A DNA stretch of 11,548 nt, taken from the NCBI GenBank assembly GCA_964612735.1, contig CAZTEB010000029.1:1-11548 (forward strand), in the 5' to 3' direction. The notes beneath the pieces are model-generated. The model searched no databases, was not told where the DNA came from, and was given only the letters and a program-made list of their open reading frames with translations. Position numbers and translations under genes: made by a program. The stretch is from CAZTEB01 sp964612735 (GTDB lineage: Bacteria > Patescibacteriota > Microgenomatia > UBA1400 > PJMF01). Positions 1 through 5,131 of the stretch are shown here, one piece after another. Positions within the stretch are counted from its first letter, which is position 1, and each line of letters opens with the position of its first letter.

Positions 1-1
1 T

Positions 2-901
2 ACTGGACGGAGTCTCATTCTCTCCTTTAAAATTGGGGGTAACTGAGGTCTCACCTTCACTCCCCACAGCCAGCAAACCTGTCATGTACTCAAGTTTTCT
101 CTTTGAAATAGTTGGCAACTGCTTAGTATCAGCGAGCAATGCCGCCTCGGCTTTAAGTCGTTCATCATAGCGAGCAATGGCATTTGGCAACTCCGCTACA
201 TGAACATCACTGGCACCATAGTCGTGAATCATCCTACTAAACGGTTCGTGCATCCATGGCTCAAGCGGCGAGCCATAGTGTGCTCTTAATATCTTCAACA
301 TTGCTCGAGAGTGTGTGTACTGTGCGATCATCTCTTCTAGAGAAAGATCTCGACCCTTACCATGCAGCTTCCCTGAAAAGTACTGATTGGGATAGTTTGC
401 TTCGTTTTTCTCTATGACCCAGCCCATTGCTTGCTCAAGATCAATGTATATGGGTAGATAGTGTGAGAGTGAAATCACATGGGCTAAAAAGTCTTGAGCG
501 TTCTTTACGACATCACCATGCTCTATGTTAAGCGCCTTTTCTATGAGCTGATCAAAGATAGGAGAACGGGCCCCCTGGCCATTAGCCCTATTCCAAGCCG
601 CAAGAAAGTCTAGCTCTATATCATGCTTGGTAGCTAGAGAAAATAAAAATACAAAAACATCACCAAGTTCCTTTTGGAACTCAATTGCTTGCTTATAAAG
701 ATAGGCAAGAAGACTTCCCTCCAAGGAGTGTCGTTCAACTTCTAACTCATCAACCTCATCCCTTAGAAGTTTTGGGAGTCTGCTGGGCTCTGCAGCATCA
801 TTTGCAGTTAATGACGGCGCTTTAGCTCTCCACCCATTTACTCTTTCCTGTGCATTTGCTAACTGTGGTGGTGCGAGTGACTCGGCAGGTTTAAAAGACA
901 T
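2..901 (-). CDS. MazG-like all-alpha NTP pyrophosphohydrolase (3' end outside window)
   Basis: An open reading frame starts with ATG at 901 and stays open to the left edge, giving 300 visible residues without a stop. A TAA lies two codons upstream of the ATG, so this is the first possible start. Residues about 45-100 carry the metal-binding pattern of the MazG/HisE all-alpha pyrophosphohydrolases: ExxE at E49-E52 (within RDEVDELE) and ExxD at E78-D81 (KELGDVFVFLFSLA), followed by a helix ending HDIEL. Family members hydrolyse (d)NTPs to the monophosphate and pyrophosphate, usually as house-cleaning enzymes. The visible part is much longer than a single MazG domain (about 100 residues). The rest is unassigned, although KNEANYPNQYF near residue 190 recalls the basic/Asn-rich tail of some MazG-like domains. 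No clear Shine-Dalgarno is seen. The family call is fairly sure; the substrate is unknown. Confidence 0.7.
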   Translation of the reverse strand, partial: MSFKPAESLAPPQLANAQERVNGWRAKAPSLTANDAAEPSRLPKLLRDEVDELEVERHSLEGSLLAYLYKQAIEFQKELGDVFVFLFSLATKHDIELDFLAAWNRANGQGARSPIFDQLIEKALNIEHGDVVKNAQDFLAHVISLSHYLPIYIDLEQAMGWVIEKNEANYPNQYFSGKLHGKGRDLSLEEMIAQYTHSRAMLKILRAHYGSPLEPWMHEPFSRMIHDYGASDVHVAELPNAIARYDERLKAEAALLADTKQLPTISKRKLEYMTGLLAVGSEGETSVTPNFKGENETPSS

Positions 902-1065
902 TGCTTAGCGAAATTTGAAATGTGAGTATCACCATACTGAGTATTCGATGCGTACTTCAACTGGCAGTTTGAGGTTATAAGGATGCAAAAGAAGCTGCTT
1001 GAGAAAACTGCCCAAACAAAGAAGAAGCAACACAAAAAACTAGAAAAGTGATGATGAGAAATAAT
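902..1065 (-). promoter_or_regulatory. Leader/promoter region of the MazG-like gene
   Basis: This 164-base gap lies between the terminator of the DHFR-like gene and the MazG-like start, so the downstream gene needs its own promoter. On the minus strand a TTGAAG (960-955) is followed after 18 bases by TATGGT (936-931), a weak sigma70-like pair. Three half-sites, AGTAT (925-929), ATACT (934-938) and AGTAT (940-944), overlap that -10 candidate and could be an operator. Everything here rests on short matches. A 22-codon Lys-rich plus-strand frame (983-1051) was considered and not called. Confidence 0.3.
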
Positions 1066-1099
1066 TCAAAAAATAAAAAATGGGCCGCACTCAGCCCAT
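1066..1099 (-). terminator. Intrinsic terminator overlapping the DHFR-like stop codon
   Basis: Read on the minus strand, ATGGGC (1099-1094) pairs perfectly with GCCCAT (1085-1080) around an 8-base loop. It is followed at once by TTTTTT-A-TTTTTT (1080-1068). This is a classic rho-independent terminator. The TGA stop of the reductase gene (1093-1091) sits in the loop, so the last two sense codons form the stem. It separates the reductase transcript from the MazG-like gene. Confidence 0.8.
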
Positions 1100-1669
1100 A
1101 CTGTACTCTAACACAATCGTCTGTTCAGACAATTGGTGGACGTGCTGTAAACTCAGCGGCAGCCCCGCTTCTCCACCCAGTGAGCTACTAAACAGCGACA
1201 CACCCTGACCAAACACTATAGGCTCTATAGTCAAAAACAACCGAGTCACCAAACCAGCTGCCATAAACATGTGATAGATGGCACTTCCTCCTATAACGCT
1301 TGCCTCAGAAACTCCTAGCTCCTCCAACCGAGCGATCACTTGAGTAGGATCGCGATCAGTGAAGATAGTCTTAGTTTGCTTGTCTTCAGAGCGCAAATCT
1401 TCGGCAGTCAGTGAATCAAACGCAGCATCATCTGACTGGGAGCGACTGTAAATAATATTCAGACACGTACCTACTGGCCTACCAACCGTGTCATAGGTTT
1501 TCCTCCCCCAAATGGCGACGCTAGATTTCTTAACCTTAGAGATGAAAAACTGATAATCTTCCTGGCTGGTCCAATCAGTCGACATGTGACTGCTGTCCTT
1601 AGCGATAAAGCCATCGGCACTCATAGCGGCGATAATTGAGACGTCCATGGAACTATGATACTCATACAT
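1091..1669 (-). CDS. RibD-C/dihydrofolate-reductase-like NADPH reductase
   Basis: The 192-residue product has the layout of the RibD C-terminal/DHFR superfamily. The first strand is VSIIAAMSADGFIA (10-23), the NADPH-loop motif is GRKTYDT (55-61), then NIIYSR (71-76), VIGGSAIY (125-132), and near the end LTIEPIVFGQGVSLF (146-160). The last motif is typical of the RibD-C branch, whereas GRKTY, NIIYSR and IGGxxIY also occur in FolA-type enzymes. With thyA about 1 kb away and no FolA gene in the window, it may regenerate tetrahydrofolate, but a pteridine or flavin-precursor reductase role is equally possible. The first ATG is at 1669; the in-frame ATG at 1648 (MDVSIIAAM) sits closer to the domain start and is a plausible alternative. 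Neither has a clear Shine-Dalgarno. The gene ends inside an intrinsic terminator and diverges from the small membrane-protein pair. Confidence 0.8.
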   Translation of the reverse strand: MYEYHSSMDVSIIAAMSADGFIAKDSSHMSTDWTSQEDYQFFISKVKKSSVAIWGRKTYDTVGRPVGTCLNIIYSRSQSDDAAFDSLTAEDLRSEDKQTKTIFTDRDPTQVIARLEELGVSEASVIGGSAIYHMFMAAGLVTRLFLTIEPIVFGQGVSLFSSSLGGEAGLPLSLQHVHQLSEQTIVLEYSMG

Positions 1670-1706
1670 TGCGAGTAGTCAAACGGTGTAAAAAGTACTC
1701 TAAGAA

Positions 1707-1725
1707 ACTACAGCTAAATGTAAGA
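1707..1725 (+). promoter_or_regulatory. 19-bp element, copy 1, upstream of the small membrane-protein genes
   Basis: ACTACAGCTAAATGTAAGA ends 21 bases before the ATG at 1747. An identical 19-mer lies on the minus strand at 11356-11374, also 21 bases before the dprA start. No sigma70 -35 box stands at the expected distance. The 3' end, TGTAAGA(A/T), could act as an extended -10. A shared promoter or operator is inferred from identical sequence, orientation and spacing. Confidence 0.6.
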
Positions 1726-1746
1726 ATCTCTCTTTAAAATAAACGC

Positions 1747-2001
1747 ATGAAAGTAATGCATCTTTTGACCAGTTCTATCCCAACTACATCAACTAACTAC
1801 TTTGGAACTTTGAAGGAAATTGATAAGAGGCTATTGCTAGAAAAAGTACTGGATCTTGGCAACATTGCTATTTCGGTGCTGTTTTTTACTCAATTTACCA
1901 ACAATCAATTCAAGGTGAAAACAGGAGTTGTGGGAGTTCTAATATTGCTTGGTAGCTATACATTCAGTATCATCAACTTATATGAAAGAACTCATGATTG
2001 A
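1747..2001 (+). CDS. Small two-helix membrane protein, function unknown
   Basis: I do not recognise this 84-residue protein. After a polar N-terminus containing LKEIDKRLLLEK, it has two hydrophobic stretches, about residues 33-50 (LDLGNIAISVLFFTQF) and 58-78 (KTGVVGVLILLGSYTFSII). They are joined by a short polar turn (TNNQFKVK), which suggests a hairpin in the cytoplasmic membrane. The tail LYERTHD is charged. The gene stands alone between two minus-strand genes, is AT-richer than its neighbours, and lacks a Shine-Dalgarno before the ATG. A 19-bp element shared with dprA precedes it, and a second, smaller membrane-protein frame overlaps its 3' end. The two-gene layout and membrane pattern support a real gene; no function can be assigned. 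Confidence 0.65.
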   Translation: MKVMHLLTSSIPTTSTNYFGTLKEIDKRLLLEKVLDLGNIAISVLFFTQFTNNQFKVKTGVVGVLILLGSYTFSIINLYERTHD

Positions 2002-2098
2002 AATCATAACCAGCCCCCTCCAGCCAGTCGATTATGCGTTGCTGAGCATCTTTTTCGTGATAGCAACCGTCCATGGTTTGTTATTCGTACTGAGATAA
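1994..2098 (+). CDS. Tiny single-helix membrane protein overlapping the preceding gene
   Basis: This is a 34-codon frame starting at ATG 1994 that overlaps the last 8 bases of the 84-residue gene. The arrangement allows reinitiation by the same ribosome. A GAAAG sits about seven bases upstream. A second in-frame ATG at 1982 would give 38 residues. The product is a short polar head (MIEIITSPLQPVD) followed by one hydrophobic segment (YALLSIFFVIATVHGLLFVL) and a terminal Arg, typical of tiny single-pass membrane proteins. It may form a complex with the two-helix protein encoded just upstream. It is too short for homology to decide. The support is the overlap, the shared strand and the clean transmembrane pattern. 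Confidence 0.5.
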   Translation: MIEIITSPLQPVDYALLSIFFVIATVHGLLFVLR

Positions 2099-2144
2099 GT
2101 TTTCAAGATACTGAAACAATTCGACAAAAGTTGGTGATAAAAAT

Positions 2145-2576
2145 TTATCGTCTCCCCGTGGAACCAATGCCACCGCGGTCTGGATTGCCCAGATGCTCTG
2201 CTTCTTCGATCGTCACCTGTTCTCTAGCTAAGATCAGTGCTTGGACGATCCGCTCGCCTTTTTCTATAGTCACAGCTTGATCACTAGTGTTCATCAAGAT
2301 AGCACGATACTCGTCGGTATCACCCGCAAAGTCAGCGTCACCGACTCCGATGCCGTTAGCCATTATCAGTCCTCGCTTATGCAATGAACTACGAGCAGCT
2401 ACGAGCACCCAATGCGTAGCTGGCACCTCGATCGCAACGTTCAAGGGCACATACCCAACAGCTCCTGGCTCAATGGTGTGCTCCTCACGAGCTGCTAGAT
2501 CAAAGCCAGCGGCCAAATCTGTCTTGTATTCTGGGAGTGGAATGCTGGTGTCAAAGCGCTTAATTCGTATCTTCAT
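2145..2576 (-). CDS. dut: dUTP diphosphatase (dUTPase)
   Basis: Hydrolyses dUTP to dUMP and pyrophosphate, keeping uracil out of DNA and feeding ThyA. At 143 residues it has the usual length of the trimeric family, and all five motifs are present: AAGFDL (22-27), ARSSLHKRGL (61-70), GIGVGDADFAGD (75-86) with the presumed catalytic Asp80, GERIVQALI (107-115), and the C-terminal Gly-rich arm RGGIGSTG (134-141) that closes over the phosphates. Motif 3 has Phe83 where most dUTPases have the Tyr that stacks on the deoxyribose, and it carries a GDTDEY extension. The arm has Ile where Phe is more usual (RGxxGFGSTG). The ATG at 2576 has no Shine-Dalgarno. The gene is divergent from thyA across 115 bases, so the two may be coregulated. 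Confidence 0.93.
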   Translation of the reverse strand: MKIRIKRFDTSIPLPEYKTDLAAGFDLAAREEHTIEPGAVGYVPLNVAIEVPATHWVLVAARSSLHKRGLIMANGIGVGDADFAGDTDEYRAILMNTSDQAVTIEKGERIVQALILAREQVTIEEAEHLGNPDRGGIGSTGRR

Positions 2577-2581
2577 AGGTA

Positions 2582-2664
2582 TGGATAGTAGTATACGGTG
2601 ATCAACCTGTATGATCCAGTCTAACTAGCACTTAGACGAGCCCAACTCTTTGTGCTACTATCCA
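2582..2664. promoter_or_regulatory. Divergent dut-thyA control region with an inverted 10-bp pair
   Basis: CTACTATCCA occurs on the minus strand at 2591-2582, just before dut, and on the plus strand at 2655-2664, before thyA. The two copies face outward, and each is followed within two bases by TACCT. A GATCA/TGATC inverted repeat (2600-2604 and 2612-2616) lies between them. The symmetry suggests matched promoter or operator sites for the two genes. Confidence 0.4.
2633..2661 (+). promoter_or_regulatory. Candidate sigma70 promoter of thyA, extended -10
   Basis: TAGACG (2633-2638) matches TTGACA at four of six positions. It is followed after 17 bases by TACTAT (2656-2661), which is preceded by TGC, an extended -10. 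Transcription would start near 2668, leaving a leader of about 24 bases before the ATG at 2692. This argues against the upstream TTG (2650) as the start codon. Confidence 0.45.
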
Positions 2665-2691
2665 GCTACCTCTATACAGAACCCCAGTATC

Positions 2692-3570
2692 ATGAAAACC
2701 AACCAACCAGACACCCAATACCGCCAACTCCTCCAGTACATCTTGGACAACGGCGTCAGCATCGCTAGCCAACAAGAAACTGATGCCCTGACCACCATTG
2801 CTCCACCATCATTGCGCTTTCGCCTCAGCGAAGGTTTTCCGATCATCACTGAGCGCAAGATCAGTGAGAAAATGTGGAAAGGCGCCATCGGCGAAATTTT
2901 TGCTTTTATCAATGGCGCTCGCACTCAAGAACAGCTCGAAGAATACGACTGTACCTGGTGGAAAAGCTGGGTAACTGAAAAAAAGTGTGCTAAGCGTGGT
3001 TTAGAAACTGGCGACCTGGGTCCTGGCTCGTACGGCGCTGCCTTTCATGACTTTCCGACTGCTGAGGGTGAGTCATTCAATCAGTTTGCGGCCATCATTC
3101 AGCAGATCAAAGAACAACCACAGCTGCGAACTCACTTCATAACCCCGTGGATTCCCCAGTACACACCTAGAATTAAGGGTCGAACTCAGAAGGTAGTAGT
3201 CTGCCCATGCCATGGCTGGATTCACATCAGAATCATCAAGGGCAAGCTCTACTTACACATGTTCCAGCGCTCGAGCGACACTCCCGTCGGACTACCTGCC
3301 AACCTAGCACAGTACGCTGCCCTCACTATGGCCATCGCCCACGTCACTGGCTATGAAGCCTATGAATATGTCCATAGTTTTTCTGACGCCCACATCTTCG
3401 TTGATCAAGTCGATAAGGTCAAAGAGCTACTGCAGCGCGAACCCCGCCCACTACCGAAAATGAGGTTGAAGAATAAGAAAGATGACCTATTCGCCTACCG
3501 TCCTGATGATTTTGAACTAGTCGATTATGATCCTCATCCCGGCATGTGGGATATTCCAGTGGCGATATAG
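2692..3570 (+). CDS. thyA: Thymidylate synthase
   Basis: Converts dUMP and methylene-tetrahydrofolate to dTMP and dihydrofolate. Starting at ATG 2692 the protein has 292 residues. The frame opens further at TTG 2650, but those 14 codons overlap a likely -10 box and precede the conserved part. Motifs in order: FRLSEGFPIITERK (43-56), the phosphate-binding Arg loop; DLGPGSYG (108-115); PCHG with catalytic Cys173; QRSSD (192-196), dUMP phosphate binding; Asn204 in LPANLAQYAALT, which orients the uracil ring; SDAHIF (231-236); and the C-terminal YDPHPG...PVAI (279-292), which ends as in E. coli ThyA. The insertion CTWWKSWVTEKKCAKRGLE (87-105) before the SYG motif differs from E. coli. It is first in a plus-strand run with a Nudix gene 15 bases downstream. 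There is no Shine-Dalgarno. Confidence 0.95.
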   Translation: MKTNQPDTQYRQLLQYILDNGVSIASQQETDALTTIAPPSLRFRLSEGFPIITERKISEKMWKGAIGEIFAFINGARTQEQLEEYDCTWWKSWVTEKKCAKRGLETGDLGPGSYGAAFHDFPTAEGESFNQFAAIIQQIKEQPQLRTHFITPWIPQYTPRIKGRTQKVVVCPCHGWIHIRIIKGKLYLHMFQRSSDTPVGLPANLAQYAALTMAIAHVTGYEAYEYVHSFSDAHIFVDQVDKVKELLQREPRPLPKMRLKNKKDDLFAYRPDDFELVDYDPHPGMWDIPVAI

Positions 3571-3585
3571 AGCCTGCATAAAACT

Positions 3586-4053
3586 ATGAGCGAGCAATTA
3601 AAACTACTAATGGTCAGGGTTGCTATCCTCTCACCAGATCTTAAGCAGGTTATGCTCCACAGGAGACCTAAAAATAGCTTCATTAAGAAAAATCAGCTAC
3701 AACTTATTGGCGGCAAGGTTGAAAGAGACGACGTCGATCCATACACAGCGATACTGCGAGAAGTTGCTGAAGAGTTGAGGTTGTACGAGCTTGTCGATTT
3801 CACTATTTTTGCGATAGAAGACCTGTTTAATGACGACACACGATGGCCAACAGTAGCTTTTTACTTGATCTTACGTAACAATATTGAGAATGTTATTCAG
3901 TGTATTGAGTCGTCTGTAGACAGCGCAGAGGCTTCAAGACTAGAGACGCATCAAGTGACTGAGCTACCCGAGATAGTCTTCAGTGGCAACGAAATCATCG
4001 CTACTGCGCTGGCTGCACACCAACAACGACTAGTACTAGAAGGACAATTATGA
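3586..4053 (+). CDS. Nudix hydrolase
   Basis: A 155-residue protein with one Nudix domain. The Nudix box starts at GGKVERDD (42-49) and ends REVAEELRL (58-66), which supplies the metal-binding Glu pair E62/E63. Compared with the consensus Gx5Ex7REUxEExGU, the first Glu is Asp, there is one extra residue before the RE, and the late Gly is Arg66. It should still bind Mg2+ and cleave a nucleoside diphosphate linked to another group. The exact substrate cannot be read from the sequence; its place between thyA and a HIT gene suggests nucleotide-pool cleaning. The ATG at 3586 has no Shine-Dalgarno and lies 15 bases after thyA, so translation may depend on readthrough or coupling. The gene uses AGA/AGG and TTG more freely than thyA or the HIT gene, hinting at a different history. 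Its stop overlaps the next start (ATGA). Confidence 0.87.
   Translation: MSEQLKLLMVRVAILSPDLKQVMLHRRPKNSFIKKNQLQLIGGKVERDDVDPYTAILREVAEELRLYELVDFTIFAIEDLFNDDTRWPTVAFYLILRNNIENVIQCIESSVDSAEASRLETHQVTELPEIVFSGNEIIATALAAHQQRLVLEGQL
4038..4052 (+). promoter_or_regulatory. Shine-Dalgarno and ATGA overlap of the HIT gene
   Basis: AGAAGGA (4038-4044) lies five bases before the ATG at 4050. The same four bases ATGA hold the TGA stop of the Nudix gene. This fixes the start and implies translational coupling of the two proteins. Confidence 0.7.
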
Positions 4054-4532
4054 CCTCCAACCCCACCACCTTCGTAGACCTAGAAAATGCTCGAGAAGAC
4101 GAGCAGCGCCAAGTGATGCAAGACATCATAGCGGCCGACCACTGTCCGTTCTGTAGTGAAAATCTCAAGAAGTATCACAAACTGCCTACTCTCAAAGAGA
4201 GTAACAACTGGATCGTCACCCCTAACCAGTGGCCCTACCGTCACACTAAGTACCACTTTCTGATCATCGCCAAGCAGCACTGGGAAAAGCTAAGTGATGT
4301 CTCTGATGACGCCGCTGCTGAGCTCTGGCGACTGGTCACTTGGATCACAGAAGAACATAGCTTCCCCGGTGGTGGCTTCGCTGTACGGTTCGGTGACACC
4401 AACTATTCTGGTGGCACCGTCAAGCACTTACACGCCCAGGTTATTCAGCCAGACATTTATGCACCAGACTATGCACAGAAGCCAGTGCGGGTGAAGATTG
4501 GGAAGGTGTTAGAAAGCGTAAGGTCGAAGTAG
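4050..4532 (+). CDS. HIT-superfamily protein with an HxHxQ active site
   Basis: A 160-residue member of the histidine-triad superfamily. The core runs from NWIVTPNQWPYRHTKYHFLI (53-72), the usual first sheet, through an alpha helix (DDAAAELWRLVTWI), to the active-site stretch HLHAQV (126-131). The nucleophile is expected at His128. Gln130 replaces the third His of classic HIT hydrolases; HxHxQ is found in the transferase and phosphorylase branches (GalT, Ap4A phosphorylase). That suggests nucleotidyl transfer or phosphorolysis rather than simple AMP-amide hydrolysis, but this is inference. CPFC (32-35) near the N-terminus is a possible half of a metal site, as in other HIT proteins. It is the last gene of the thyA run, and its final 24 bases overlap the end of the convergent unknown gene. 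Confidence 0.82.
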   Translation: MTSNPTTFVDLENAREDEQRQVMQDIIAADHCPFCSENLKKYHKLPTLKESNNWIVTPNQWPYRHTKYHFLIIAKQHWEKLSDVSDDAAAELWRLVTWITEEHSFPGGGFAVRFGDTNYSGGTVKHLHAQVIQPDIYAPDYAQKPVRVKIGKVLESVRSK

Positions 4533-5126
4533 TGCTGAGTAATCATCAAGTGAGTCGAGCACCAAGGCCTCAATTTCAGGTAAACTAAGTTGAGCTGCCC
4601 CTTTGGTTATCATAATAAGAGTGGTTCTATGCTCCCTCATTTCACTCCACAACCCCTTGAGTTTTTCCTCTGCTAGCGTTCTGCTACGATCGTCTCCGAC
4701 ACGAAAGAGTTTATTCTGTTGTTGCACTATTCTCTTTAAATCATCGCTGTATCCATCCAACCGGCGCAATAATTTCTGCTCTTCTTCTGAGTCAAATACC
4801 GCACGTATCATCTCTTCAAGAATCGTGTGCATGCGTTTTCCGATAGTCTCAACTCTGCCCATTAGCATGCTTACTTTCTCTTCTTGTAAGACTAATGCAT
4901 CAAGATCACCATCGCTATCACCTTGTGTAATCTCGTTAGAGTAATCACCGCTGTCAGTTTCTGGAAAACTGGAAATCGCAGTCAACAAAGCGACTGGTTG
5001 AGTCTGCCTCTTGTGTTGTGGTAGTGGAGGCGGCGCATCCACATTAGGCTCTCGGCGAGCGCCTCTGGGTAGCGAATCAACTGGCTCAGTTAGCGACCTT
5101 TGGTCAATACCTTCACCAAGATTCAT
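4509..5126 (-). CDS. Unknown protein with a disordered N-terminus and helical C-terminus
   Basis: I do not recognise this 205-residue protein. Residues 1-75 are rich in Pro, Ser, Asp and Gly (PRGARREPNVDAPPPLPQ at 20-37) and are probably disordered, with no signal peptide. Residues 75-175 are charged and helical, with heptad-like Leu/Ile/Met spacing, and are likely a coiled coil (QEEKVSMLMGRVETIGKRM; EEEQKLLRRLDGYSDDLKR). The end, LPEIEALVLDSLDDYSALL, looks like another amphipathic helix. It starts only five bases after the deaminase-like gene, with GGAG about nine bases upstream of the ATG, so it is the last gene of the dprA-topA-nadD-nadE run and is probably cytoplasmic. Its 3' end overlaps the HIT gene tail to tail by 24 bases. 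Position suggests it is real; function is open. Confidence 0.7.
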   Translation of the reverse strand: MNLGEGIDQRSLTEPVDSLPRGARREPNVDAPPPLPQHKRQTQPVALLTAISSFPETDSGDYSNEITQGDSDGDLDALVLQEEKVSMLMGRVETIGKRMHTILEEMIRAVFDSEEEQKLLRRLDGYSDDLKRIVQQQNKLFRVGDDRSRTLAEEKLKGLWSEMREHRTTLIMITKGAAQLSLPEIEALVLDSLDDYSALLRPYAF

Positions 5127-5131
5127 ACAAC

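Noticed and set aside
983..1051. 22-codon Lys-rich plus-strand frame in the gap before the MazG-like gene
   Set aside because: It has only an AGG directly beside the ATG, no promoter, and a composition explained by the A-rich region opposite the terminator tail; coding potential cannot be supported.
2136..2149. GATAAA-AA-TTTATC palindrome at the end of dut as a bidirectional terminator
   Set aside because: The stem is all A/T apart from one pair, the loop is two bases and no T-tract follows; too weak to call.
2287..2601. Plus-strand frame opposite dut
   Set aside because: It is antisense to a gene with all five dUTPase motifs and has no recognisable pattern of its own; a shadow frame.
2650..2691. 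TTG start for thyA giving 14 extra residues
   Set aside because: The extension overlaps a TGC-TACTAT promoter candidate, is not part of the thyA fold, and the ATG at 2692 gives a normal N-terminus.
4603..4944. Plus-strand Ser/Cys-rich frame opposite the unknown coiled-coil gene
   Set aside because: The Ser/Cys-rich translation is what results from reading a Glu/Leu/Arg-rich helical gene on the other strand; the minus frame has operon context and a Shine-Dalgarno.
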